Shown here: piece by piece, positions 19,001 through 26,464 of the stretch | Numbering within the stretch: the stretch's first letter is position 1 | Layout of the letters: each line of letters opens with the position of its first letter | Assembly: GCA_963377175.1 (NCBI GenBank) | Contig: CAUJNA010003293.1 | Span: forward strand, 142,531 to 206,530 | Source of the DNA: Effrenium voratum | Lineage: Eukaryota > Sar > Dinophyceae > Suessiales > Symbiodiniaceae | Length of the DNA stretch: 64,000 nt | Direction: 5' to 3' | Notes under the pieces: generated by a model | Database searches by the model: none | What the model was told of the DNA's origin: nothing | What the model saw: the letters and a program-made list of their open reading frames with translations, nothing else | Made by a program: the position numbers and the translations under genes

Positions 19001-21270
19001 CGTCCGCACAGCTCGGCGTGCCCACGAAGGAGGTGCTTGACATCATGAACAAGGTCAAGCCCAGACATCCACGATCCCTGATCACCGAGCCCTCTGCACA
19101 AGGTTCCAAGAGAAAGGCCACGGAGGGCGAAGATGAGGGTCTTGGTCAAGCACCAGACCCGAGTCGAAGTTCTCAAACCAATACTGAGAAGGAAGACAAG
19201 AAGCAGCGAGTGATCGACGGGCGGAGAGCGGCACTAGGATTCCTGGAGTCAATGGAGAAGTGCATGGGAGATATGGGGATCTGTAAGAAGTGCGCGAACC
19301 TGGCCCACGACGGCGACTGCAAGGACATTGAGGAGGCTGCTGGAAATGAGAAGGCGATGAAGGTGCTCCGTGAGCTACTCAGCAGTGACCCTGTTTCATC
19401 TGATGAAGACATGGGGGATACGGAGGAACCGTCCTCATCAACGTCCAAGGAAAGAAAGAAAGGGGGACAAGCAGGGAAAGAAACAATTGAGATGTACAGC
19501 TACACTATTAATTTGGTGGAGATGGCTGACACGGCTGAGGGAGGAGAGCTACAATGTGGTGGCGTCGACCTCACCTACAACCCGTGCGGGGACAGCAGGA
19601 CATTCAAGAAGACGCTTGAGATGGGATGCGACACCATCCCGTGCTACATCCCGAAGTATGGCGATGTGAGTGATGTGCACTTGCCATGGGCGTATGCGTC
19701 CATCGTTGACCCCAAATACTTTCCCAAAGGTGCAATCCTTGAGCAAGTGGACGTGATGCAACTTGGCAAGAGTGTCAACTTCTGCATTGCTCCTTTCGAC
19801 GGTGCTCCACTATGCAGGATTGGTGATGATCGCTCGGTATTTACTACAAGGGACCAAGCAAACCAGCTATCTCACGACCTATGCAGAGTCCTTCGACACA
19901 AGATCGGCAATTGCCGAGGAAGTGCTTTCAGGTGCGACGAGGGTGGATGGGTCGACATTGATGCTGTCATTGACGACCGGAACAACGACATATTCCCACC
20001 ATACACCACGAGAGCGAAACGATACATGGGCATCATGGAGGTGATCAAGTGGCAGGAATCCGGAAGCAGAAAATCGAGATTCCAGGTTTTGGCAGCAAGG
20101 TTTCCGAGCATCATGAACCCGAACGACACGAGGGCAGCCAGGGAGGAAATGACCGAAGCTGGCGTGGATCGGGACGACATCGACAGGATGTTCAACAGAT
20201 GCGATGGATGGTACAGACCTTGGTGCATCCGAGTCACAACCGGTCACAGTGATTTTGGATTCATGAGCTCATCCGCACTGGCGAATAGGTATTCCGCAAG
20301 AATGGGTGATTCTCTCGGAGGAGCATTCCATGTGACGTATGTGGAAAACCTGCCAAGCATCGTACGCTGTGGGTTAGTCCCCGGCGGAATCGATGGCGGC
20401 AACAGGCTAGCACTGCACTTCGGGGCGTTTGCTCCATGGGATGAGATGAACGTGGCGACGAAGACAACGCTACGGAACGTGAGGAGAGGGGATCCGATTG
20501 CGATCATCTATATTCCCAGTGCAACCCTCGCGCGGTATGGGGCTGGAGTCGCGGCTAATGGGACTTTCATGGTCTTTGACGTGATCCCGTTCTATGAGGT
20601 CAAGTCCATTTGGATTGGCAAAAGCAACGGAGGGAAGCGCCTGGAGTACGCTGACATCAAGAGGGCGTACTCGAAGTGTGTGGAGAACGAGATCTGCCCT
20701 GGCTTTGTCAACTCTTCCCAAGAGTCGGCTGCGATGTTCCTCCAGAACGTCGCAAAGATCAGCGAGAGGATGCCGGAGACTGAGACAGGTGCCGATAATC
20801 TGCACTACATCGTTGACATGGTTAATCGTGCCTGCGAACTCTATCGAATCAACAAGATGGAAGAGTTCAATGCACAGGTCAACGAGGTCCGGGACGAAAT
20901 CAGCAAAGTCGTCATCCTGAATGACGAGACATGGGAAGGACTGAGGTGCCGGATATGTCCATCATGTGCGACCGCGATCCCCACCTGCTTCTGCTTATGC
21001 CTGGAGTGCGAGGCACAACTGATCTCCATCGGAAGATACTACATTCACATCAAATCCGATGACGAGGAGGAGTCTCTGGAGATGCCAGGCGTGCACAGGA
21101 AGAAGCTAACCACGATGCGGCAGCACAGGAGGATGAAGACGAAGCGGAGGAAGTTCCGGGAGAAGATGACGACATGGACACGCAAGGATATACATCCGGC
21201 TATGCGTCAGAAGAAGAAGACAGCGGTTGGCATTACCGCGACACCGATCTGGCGTCACGGGACATTATAA
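16081..21270 (+). CDS. Giant accessory protein with Tpt1/KptA-like domain (main piece)
   Basis: This is a 1729-codon frame. Residues 1-230 are helical, followed by a Ser/Pro/Gln linker holding Gly-Ser-Val-Pro. Residues ~280-650 have an alpha/beta pattern (hydrophobic strands near 455, 532 and 573) with no recognised catalytic motif. Cys-rich clusters near 738-770, 1067-1080 and 1623-1645 could bind zinc. Residues ~1265-1520 match Tpt1/KptA (separate entry). Charged low-complexity linkers separate the modules. The last ~60 residues turn suddenly basic, whereas the neighbouring frame from 21090 is acidic like the preceding linker, so the natural C-terminus has been lost by a frameshift at about 21090. 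The context suggests a retrotransposon passenger or a linked partner of Pol; function beyond the Tpt1 match is unknown. Confidence 0.75.
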   Translation: MFTLSVIKAPKIDSYGRGSKDDYQKNWDLGLVYQNELQASMKNLAYALRRDENASQNNLLRWMICGSTPSDISDACIGAVNSLMCVSFIMRRLQPLLGEKDSKDQSYTAYFRPDKRELNDLYREIEYARDFLWCIDMIYESKLPAMNINSISLAPHAADRAAENQDRRKWVSWMKEIEKKAEKDVMIEFFQNKYCTIHEIERELEKYPEDFVVGEEPTWWVMGSSKTEPPRKTERQQKSASSSGQRSQTAGGSVPQPGAPSGGSQASDAVKIDNEIIDSIFRMNSGGDDDRWVIINPTAGHDTYTSFEGGTTLGGATVNVKFNIDNNTGYPIIQTVFGPCLAEGKNATYWECMLRCLTSSLLHFEEKTSAEKIILSYVGKGNAAWLQLYAFLCAQTGCLITGRLPGAKAINALIQAEKNPDNAPGQLNRIINRQKRSPIGEATIRDMMIHKKSFLVLDWPLRAVNSKGSTKTFQMMVNEQGWTNIEERSYYGSSEQVSSPNDTLNIISRLQKLDKLIAERRRRDMDDSPMSVHIWMSLYDWVCMRGCGWQVTANPIIDSLQKAISDLVNTCKGLVVVCVNRDVAFHGGRGDLGTIANKVSEICKAAGALVTENDRLWRVVHALTGKNYKIPGSSNLQHFLLKRLLIEKSIDAVAPSNAFVCELEGTCINEPDLRFNIPKNMEESKVKFEYKPTFTAQSKRKQEQQDEGHGEQDAFGKADVGDQRLRWYTVTELSKFICELCAKEMQMSKSKVLGPNSKYNPSSCVNCCANWNADTNGIAMSIEGKKMYTRLFAECVVAIPDLQNLMVDVNNIQAMITIIRELVYSRLKKELSHVGFVSMTVDQAAQFYNNGHGKQLCASRDVIVCKNSEGVEERMSIFLIGKDLGNVAYSSWIKSVLDQGTMYELLGQTTNEESLGDVVEMVLGFFEVMSYFQHELPLWKDAWKIKREFEQSIVRHLAGNVTHTTGQNRKRNRPSAQLGVPTKEVLDIMNKVKPRHPRSLITEPSAQGSKRKATEGEDEGLGQAPDPSRSSQTNTEKEDKKQRVIDGRRAALGFLESMEKCMGDMGICKKCANLAHDGDCKDIEEAAGNEKAMKVLRELLSSDPVSSDEDMGDTEEPSSSTSKERKKGGQAGKETIEMYSYTINLVEMADTAEGGELQCGGVDLTYNPCGDSRTFKKTLEMGCDTIPCYIPKYGDVSDVHLPWAYASIVDPKYFPKGAILEQVDVMQLGKSVNFCIAPFDGAPLCRIGDDRSVFTTRDQANQLSHDLCRVLRHKIGNCRGSAFRCDEGGWVDIDAVIDDRNNDIFPPYTTRAKRYMGIMEVIKWQESGSRKSRFQVLAARFPSIMNPNDTRAAREEMTEAGVDRDDIDRMFNRCDGWYRPWCIRVTTGHSDFGFMSSSALANRYSARMGDSLGGAFHVTYVENLPSIVRCGLVPGGIDGGNRLALHFGAFAPWDEMNVATKTTLRNVRRGDPIAIIYIPSATLARYGAGVAANGTFMVFDVIPFYEVKSIWIGKSNGGKRLEYADIKRAYSKCVENEICPGFVNSSQESAAMFLQNVAKISERMPETETGADNLHYIVDMVNRACELYRINKMEEFNAQVNEVRDEISKVVILNDETWEGLRCRICPSCATAIPTCFCLCLECEAQLISIGRYYIHIKSDDEEESLEMPGVHRKKLTTMRQHRRMKTKRRKFREKMTTWTRKDIHPAMRQKKKTAVGITATPIWRHGTL
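16833..16845 (+). repeat. TGGGTCAGTCCC motif, site 6
   Basis: TGGGTCAGTCCCC encodes Gly-Ser-Val-Pro in the linker between the helical N-terminus and the alpha/beta region of the accessory protein. Confidence 0.75.
19846..20640 (+). other. Tpt1/KptA-like RNA 2'-phosphotransferase domain
   Basis: Tpt1/KptA removes an internal RNA 2'-phosphate using NAD+, classically the last step of fungal tRNA splicing. The family's motifs appear in order: leu-Arg-His in V-L-R-H-K-I-G-N (Arg1272, His1273), D-E-G-G-W-V-D-I-D (the usual G-W-v family block), K-S-R-F-Q-V (Arg1333), I-R-V-T-T-G-H-S (Arg1384, His1389), F-H-V-T-Y (His1417) followed by G-L-V-P, R-L-A-L-H-F, I-I-Y-I-P and F-D-V-I-P. The HGT and HVHL blocks are altered (HVT, LALHF), and the domain is longer than the usual ~180-200 residues because of inserts after the GWV block. 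The core Arg, His, Arg and Arg-x6-Ser elements are kept, so activity is conceivable but unproven. Confidence 0.75.
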
Positions 21271-21437
21271 GTTCCCAACGGATGGCGATCTGCCTTGACG
21301 AGCCGCGTGAGGCTCAGTACATGGCAGGATTTATCGCACTCCAGCTGTCCAAGATGTGGGGGATGTTTGAAGGTGGTGAGGAGAGAACGATGAATGCCGG
21401 ACTCGAAGGGAGAGCCGGGCTGCCCTTATCACAATGA
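21090..21437 (+). pseudogene. Accessory protein continuation, frame-shifted acidic segment
   Basis: From about 21090 this frame carries an Ala/Glu/Asp-rich linker followed by an ordered stretch (D-E-P-R-E-A-Q-Y-M-A-G-F) that resembles the rest of the protein far better than the basic tail of the 16081 frame. A first ATG in the frame lies at 21174. It ends at 21437 and overlaps the next piece, implying a second shift at about 21394-21437. Confidence 0.55.
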
Positions 21438-21996
21438 CTTCAAGAGGTACCCCAACATCACTGAGCATGATCAGGAAGGTATACTTTTGCCATCAACAAT
21501 AACGAAGATTTCTCAATCGGAGAATGTTCGGACAAGAGCCTTCCGATCGGTTGAGGAGCGTGACGAATATATTCGTATGATGGTGTGCAAATGCGAGGGA
21601 CTTTACACATTCTACAAGCTGTGGATTGCAGCGAGAATCCTCGATGTCACCAAGGAAGAAATGAAGCTCCTGGTCAAGGACCGAGTGCACCCGGTGGGTG
21701 ATATTATTTTCAGATGTTTTGCACTAGCTTTCAACTGTAAGTATATATCATTCGTGAGGGATGGCCTAAACCTTGGCAAGAATGGTTACACGGTCAACGT
21801 GAGCGCCATCATCTCGGCCATCGACCCGAACAAATGCGACACACCCCTGCTGGATTGGTGCCTTCGGAAAGGGCACTGGTTGCCAGAGGACTACAACAAG
21901 AAGTGTGTCCGGGCACGAGAAGCCCAGAAGAACTTGGACGAGGAGTTCCGCCGACGTACCCATAGGCTGTCCATTGGGGACAGGTATGCTTCGTGA
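21394..21996 (+). CDS. Accessory protein C-terminal piece
   Basis: A 200-codon frame: after about 20 residues it becomes a well-ordered globular sequence with several Cys and aromatic residues (K-R-Y-P-N-I-T-E-H-D, then Y-T-F-Y-K-L-W-I-A-A-R) and a Lys/Arg-rich C-terminal helix. No family was recognised. The stop at 21994-21996 probably ends the whole accessory protein. The ATG at 21394 lies in the overlap of two frames and need not be a real start. Confidence 0.55.
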   Translation: MPDSKGEPGCPYHNDFKRYPNITEHDQEGILLPSTITKISQSENVRTRAFRSVEERDEYIRMMVCKCEGLYTFYKLWIAARILDVTKEEMKLLVKDRVHPVGDIIFRCFALAFNCKYISFVRDGLNLGKNGYTVNVSAIISAIDPNKCDTPLLDWCLRKGHWLPEDYNKKCVRAREAQKNLDEEFRRRTHRLSIGDRYAS

Positions 21997-22017
21997 AGAT
22001 GCTGATTGCGGTACGAT

Positions 22018-22031
22018 GTGGGTCAGTCCCC
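22018..22031 (+). repeat. TGGGTCAGTCCC motif, site 7
   Basis: GTGGGTCAGTCCCC lies 22 bp past the stop of the last accessory ORF. This is the only copy outside a coding frame and the last in the window. Confidence 0.7.
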
Positions 22032-22702
22032 ATCTGTTACTTGCGTCACATCGACACTGTTTCGGTGGAACGACTTATGTCATGATTTATATTCATGTGT
22101 CCAAGATGATTGGGTGTGTACATGGTTACATATTCCGATGACTATGACGCTCTGGATATTCATGGATGGAACTATTACCTTATAGATGATATCTTTTCAT
22201 TATTTATGCATTGTCCATGGTATCTGGAATGGCTATGATTTGCATTGATTACTCACCGATGTTTCTTTGCCGGAATTATGCAGACCGATTGCGAGCAGGC
22301 GCCTCTGGTGGACTTTTTTCGGCCAACCCATTTATGGATGACAGCTGCGCGATGCGCAAATGCGGCAGCTGGATTGTTCATTGGTGGTCAAATGACGCGA
22401 CGATTGTGTATTATATACACCTGCATATGGATGTGTGCTTCGATTGGAGGATGAATGTTTCACTTTTCGTACAATCGAACCCGGCATGTTTCACAGCGAA
22501 TGAACGGTGTAGTGATAGCAAGTAAAAGAATGCACGACACGATTTCGTAGTTGAAGCCGTGGCCAGTGGAACGTTTTGTGGTGTTTGGACCGCATGATGA
22601 ACAATGCGACCCAAATGGGGGATGTTAAAACCCTCTAGGCCCCGTGCCGAAATTGGGTAGCTGTTCTGAGGTCCTTGTTGGTGTTGCTTCCCAAGTTCCA
22701 TT

Positions 22703-22721
22703 GATCGCCATTTGGCTCAAG
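22703..22721 (+). other. Relict DinoSL-like sequence 1
   Basis: GATCGCCATTTGGCTCAAG matches the 3' two thirds of the dinoflagellate spliced leader (GCCATTTTGGCTCAAG) except for one missing T. Such relics mark cDNAs of trans-spliced mRNAs that were reinserted in the genome. No gene is evident immediately downstream. Confidence 0.5.
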
Positions 22722-22917
22722 ACACAATTGAGGTTCAAGATCTGATGTGTGACTGCATACATACGTGATCGGCATTGAGAGCGAAAACACTTCGCTTGCG
22801 CTGCATTTGTCAGGACTACTGTTGTAACTATCATTCCTTCTCCCTTACAACGTTTACACGGGTTCGGCTATAACGGCATCGTCCGTATACACCTTTCTAC
22901 GTGGTTGGTATTACAGC

Positions 22918-23154
22918 TTGAGGGTTCGGTGCATAGCGTCCCACGGGACGTCACCTTGCCGTCTCTTGACAGCCGATGTGCCTACGGGCGTGTGGACAAC
23001 GGTGAAACCCGTTAACCTCGAGGGATTCTATTCATGTGTCAGTCACATTGGGCTTGGCGTAACCGCCCGGTTGTCCCTCTTAATCCGCCCTCTCGGCAGG
23101 AATGCTGCTGAGGTGTTTAAGCGCACCGAAAGGGGCCTGCCCACCAACGCGTGA
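22918..23154 (+). CDS. Weak ORF, possibly part of the following one
   Basis: 78 codons of GC-rich, Arg/Leu/Thr-rich sequence with no motif, overlapping the next ORF by 4 bp. The base composition resembles the next ORF rather than the T-rich region before it. It may be the upstream part of one broken coding region or non-coding. Confidence 0.25.
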   Translation: MRVRCIASHGTSPCRLLTADVPTGVWTTVKPVNLEGFYSCVSHIGLGVTARLSLLIRPLGRNAAEVFKRTERGLPTNA

Positions 23155-23726
23155 TTAAGCAGTTCCGCGTCCGTGTTGAGGCAATTGCTCTCAAAGAAGA
23201 GGCAGTTGAGGATGGGACAGCGGCCGTGTCAGGGTGCCTGCTTGCACCCAATCCGGCCACTCACATCTGGAGTCCCATGCTTGAAGTAAATCCTCACTCA
23301 TCGGAGGTTGGATGGCTCCGTCACGGCGCTACGCGCCCTGTGCTGGCCATCGGAGCGGAAACTCCCGCCGGGTCAGTGGCGCGTGAAACTTCGGTCAACC
23401 CGGCAAGGCCCGGTAGCGAAGTGGATTTCAAGTTTTTCCCCAAGGAGGTCCGTGAGCTCGACGAGGTACGGTGCTTCCCGCTGAGGGAAATCTGGGAGCA
23501 TTACGTTCCTGCATCGGAGGGGAAGTTCTTCCCGTTAGCCGGCGGCCTCCCTCTTTCCGACTGCACGTGTGATCGTGCGCTAGTCGCGCCGATCACATTG
23601 CCCTGCCAGGTACGTCTTGTCACTGCAAGGCAGTCATCCTCGCCGGTGTCAACGGCTGCTGGTGATCAACACCTTCCTGAACCGCTGATGCAGCTGGTGA
23701 AGGAACTCATCGAGGTGCCGGCGTGA
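23151..23726 (+). CDS. Hypothetical protein, 191 codons
   Basis: A GC-rich open frame from a GTG, with a balanced composition (F-F-P-K-E-V-R-E-L-D-E-V in the middle; L-M-Q-L-V-K-E-L-I-E-V near the end). No family was recognised. It contains no transposon motif, but its distinct composition between two T-rich blocks suggests a real or formerly real exon or ORF. The true start is unknown. Confidence 0.4.
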   Translation: MIKQFRVRVEAIALKEEAVEDGTAAVSGCLLAPNPATHIWSPMLEVNPHSSEVGWLRHGATRPVLAIGAETPAGSVARETSVNPARPGSEVDFKFFPKEVRELDEVRCFPLREIWEHYVPASEGKFFPLAGGLPLSDCTCDRALVAPITLPCQVRLVTARQSSSPVSTAAGDQHLPEPLMQLVKELIEVPA

Positions 23727-23891
23727 TGATCACGAATGTGCTGCACCGCCGCTGGTGATGTCCTACTCGGACCTAGACCGCGGATCGCTGCTGGTGGCGT
23801 CCATGGCGGTTGTCCTCGAATGATCGCGCGCCTAGACGGTGCCAATTTACAACCAAAGTTCATTGGCCTAGGCACCATGTTTCAACCAGCA

Positions 23892-24205
23892 GGCCAATGC
23901 GCCTAACCCAATAATTCAAAATTAAATCCACTTGAGTCTATCGGTTCGATGTGGTTGCAATGCAAATGTCTTTTATTTAGCTTCATGCCTGCCATTATGG
24001 AGTTGAATCCTTGTTTCTGTTTCTTTTTGCTTTCTCTTGTTTGATTTGGCTACCGGCGCGAATCCGCCCCATACCCGTAATTCGGGGTGGTGGCGGGATC
24101 CGGGCACCAATGAGTGCCCGGGTATGGGGTCGCGAACCCTGGTAGCCTAATCGTCTTTGTTTTTCTTGTTTATTGCAATTCAACTTCAACATGGCCAATG
24201 CGCCT
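23892..24205. repeat. 13-bp direct repeats flanking a palindromic insert
   Basis: GGCCAATGCGCCT occurs at 23892-23904 and 24193-24205. The ~290 bp between them contain an imperfect palindrome. This is the layout of a small insertion with a target-site duplication, though 13 bp is longer than usual and the flanks beyond diverge. Confidence 0.45.
24048..24147. repeat. 100-bp imperfect palindrome
   Basis: The outer arms begin GGCTACC and end GGTAGCC, with a CCCCATACCC/GGGTATGGGG pairing inside. The centre includes a perfect 8-bp stem, CCGGGCAC/GTGCCCGG, with a 6-nt loop (24100-24121). On the minus strand GGTTCGCGACC resembles a tRNA T-arm, but no complete cloverleaf is present. Confidence 0.55.
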
Positions 24206-24306
24206 TTCCAAATTCACTCCTTCTCTTTGTACAGTCGAGGGGGGTGTTTTTGGGGGCATTTACTTTTATCGCAACATGTTTAATTTCATGCCAATGCCCA
24301 ACGCGG

Positions 24307-24319
24307 CATTTGGCTCAAG
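24307..24319 (+). other. Relict DinoSL-like sequence 2
   Basis: CATTTGGCTCAAG is identical to 13 bases of the relic at 22709-22721, again one T short of the spliced-leader sequence. Upstream bases match less well. Confidence 0.4.
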
Positions 24320-24682
24320 TTTTGCATCCGGCATTCATCGTCCGCCACGCATCCGCGCGCCGGCCGCGTGGCATCGCGGCCGTCGTGTCTGGGGCGGTGG
24401 TCTTTCTCCTGGAGGTGGGTCGGGCTATTGTTTGGGGTGCTCTGCTATTGCTCGCTTTGCTCGCTTGGTGCTGCTTGCTGCTGGTTTGCTTGCCTGCTTT
24501 GCGCTGTGCTGCGCTTCTGCTTGGTTCCTTCTTGTTACAACGAGGCACCCCTTTTGGTTCGTGTTAGTGCCGGCCGGGGGCAACTGCTTTGCCCTTGGGA
24601 CCGGGGGGATAAGGTGGTCTCTTCTTGTTGGTGGGTTAGGGCCTGTTTTATCCATCCCGAAACTCTGTTTCAAACCCTTTCG

Positions 24683-24751
24683 CATATATATATATATGCT
24701 ACGCCCCCCCTTCCCGGTGCCTAGGTTTTGCTTGATTTCAGCACGAATGGG
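24683..24751 (+). repeat. Dispersed repeat copy A (TA tract, C-run, GTGCCTAGG)
   Basis: A TA tract, then CTACG plus a C-run, then GTGCCTAGGTTTTGCTTGATTTCAG. It recurs in inverted orientation at 26668-26730 with the same order of elements, so it is a repeat family associated with a microsatellite end, perhaps a small non-autonomous retroposon. Confidence 0.6.
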
Positions 24752-25440
24752 CTTGCAGTCCATCATGGCAAGATTCGAAATGTCCCAATATGATACCCTT
24801 TCCAAATAGGATTTTCCTTCAACTAGAATTGGAATTTTGAATATACTTTGCTTAGGATATAGTTTCAAACATGTGTTTATGCTCAACATTGCTCAACTAC
24901 AGCTTATATAAGCAAATCCTTTCCAAATAGGAGCTACGTGAGAATATAAGTACAGTTTCGTGCAAACTCCAAGAAATCTTCAACAAAAGAAGTTAGGAGT
25001 TTATTCCCAAATATAATCCAAGTGCTAGATATAATCTAATACGAACACAACTCAATTAGCTTTTCATAATAACAACAAAATAGAGACTACTTCTCAAATT
25101 TAGTTCATATTAAATATGACTAAGCATTTAAGGGACTTCTACAAGGAAATTCGAAATACGATTTGTGTTGTTTATATCCTGGCCCTTTTGCAGCATAAGA
25201 AAGGTCCGAAGTTAAACTTGTTAGACGGTGTTTTAAAAGGACATTTCAAGGGAAGAGAGGTTCAAATTCTAAAACTATTTCAAAACAGGGATTCTAGCTG
25301 AATCAGTTGCATTTAAAGTTCTATTTGCGCAGGAAAACAAACTCATTCTATCTCAAAAGGCGGAGGTAGTAGATGAGCAAATGTGGAGAGGTAGTTCAAG
25401 AGGCGGGGGGGGGGGGAGTGACGATGTGTGAACACACATA

Positions 25441-25486
25441 CCTGTGTGTATATATATAACATACAGACAGACAGACAGACATACAT

Positions 25487-25517
<31 letters not shown>

Positions 25518-25829
25518 TACATACATACATACATACATACATACAGATACATACATACAGATACATACATACAGATACATACATACATACATACATACAG
25601 ACATACATACATACATACATACACACACATGCATGCATGCATGCATGCATGCATACATTCATTCATTCATTGATTGATTGATTCATTCATTCATTCATTC
25701 ATTCATTCATTCATTCATTCGTTCAATCATTCATTCATTCATTCATTCATTCATTCATTCATTCATTCATTCATTCATACATACATACATACATACACAT
25801 ATATATATATATGTATATATATATATAGT
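25441..25829. repeat. 390-bp compound tetranucleotide microsatellite
   Basis: Consecutive blocks of GACA, CATA, CACA, CATA/CAGA, CATG, CATT/GATT/TTCA, CATA and finally TA, each differing from the last by one base. Frames through it in all directions are repeat-encoded and not genes. Confidence 0.95.
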
Positions 25830-26007
25830 ACCCAGAATGATCCTGCGCCTCTTCATAAAATACTGTAAAATAAAAATACTGGAAAATGCAGAGTTCTTGA
25901 GCATTACATCTACCTTTGTTTACCTCCTGGAAAAGGGTCAACATGCTTCATAGCAAACATGAAGCAAACCGCTCACCAAAAGCACTTGACGGTTTGTCTA
26001 ACTAATA
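25830..26007. other. Short non-coding stretch
   Basis: AT-rich single-copy-looking sequence between the microsatellite and the 116-bp repeat; nothing recognisable. Confidence 0.6.
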
Positions 26008-26395
26008 ACTTGAAAGTGTTTCCACTGGATCGCGAAGCACTTAAAAGTATCTTACCACTGGATAGGAAAAAACGAAGATTGATGATTACACAGAACACTT
26101 TCCTGAGAATTGTCAGTCCTGGCCAAACCCAATTAACATTCAAGTTCTTCTCACACTTGAAAGTGCTTTACCACTGGATTGAGGATTCGATATCGTGGAT
26201 CACAAGCAACAACTTTCCTGAGAATCATCCATCCTGGTCAAACCCTGAAAATGATCAAGTTGTTCCAAGACTTCGAACGTATTTTACCACTGGATGGAAG
26301 ATTCGAGATTGACATATTTCACGGAAAGCTTTTCCGAGAATCTTATTGAACACCGAGAGTATTGGGACAAACCCGGATTTTCTCAAAACAATATG
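26008..26395. repeat. 116-bp degenerate tandem repeat, about three units
   Basis: TTACCACTGGAT recurs at 26052, 26168 and 26284, exactly 116 bp apart. Shared blocks include CTTGAAAGTG, TTTCCTGAGAAT and CCTGG(C/T)CAAACCC. The units have diverged strongly. A partial first copy begins near 26010. Confidence 0.7.
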
Positions 26396-26396
26396 A

Positions 26397-26464
26397 GATT
26401 CAAGATTCAAGATTCAAGATTCCCAGAAAAATATTTTGCAATCTTGAATCTTGAATCTTGAATC
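26397..26464. repeat. Perfect 24-bp inverted repeat built from GATTCAA units
   Basis: The left arm 26397-26420 and right arm 26441-26464 are exact reverse complements, each three heptamers plus GAT, around a 20-nt loop. Further degenerate GATTCAA/TTGAATC copies follow to about 26560. Confidence 0.85.

Larger units (their letters stand above)
21997..22917. other. Non-coding stretch after the accessory protein
   Basis: This is a T-rich and GT-rich stretch without a convincing ORF, plausibly the 3' untranslated or terminal part of the element. It holds motif site 7 at its start and a spliced-leader-like relic at 22703. I looked for long terminal repeats pairing it with sequence near 1-1200 or around the gap and saw none. 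Confidence 0.6.
24206..25440. other. Non-coding stretch, becoming AT-rich
   Basis: The first part is T/G-rich with a long but repetitive and hydrophobic frame that I do not accept as coding. From about 24800 to 25340 it becomes AT-rich without genes. It contains a second spliced-leader-like relic and one copy of a dispersed repeat. Confidence 0.6.

Noticed and set aside
20369..20382. An eighth TGGGTCAGTCCC copy (GTGGGTTAGTCCCC)
   Set aside because: It has a mismatch and encodes the conserved Gly-Leu-Val-Pro of the Tpt1 domain, so resemblance is explained by the protein.
1..22917. Long terminal repeats of the copia element
   Set aside because: No pair of long direct repeats flanking the coding region could be found by eye; one end lies outside the window or in the gap.
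24048..24147. Possible tRNA on the minus strand
   Set aside because: Only T-arm-like words are present; no complete cloverleaf or acceptor stem can be drawn.
24114..24809. 231-codon + strand frame with Leu/Cys/Ala-rich, membrane-like composition
   Set aside because: It starts inside the palindrome and runs through repeat sequence and a microsatellite; the composition reflects the T/G-rich DNA.
25343..25953. Several overlapping ORFs on both strands rich in Cys-Met-Tyr-Val, Ile-His-Thr-Tyr or Phe-Ile-His-Ser
   Set aside because: They are translations of the tetranucleotide microsatellite.
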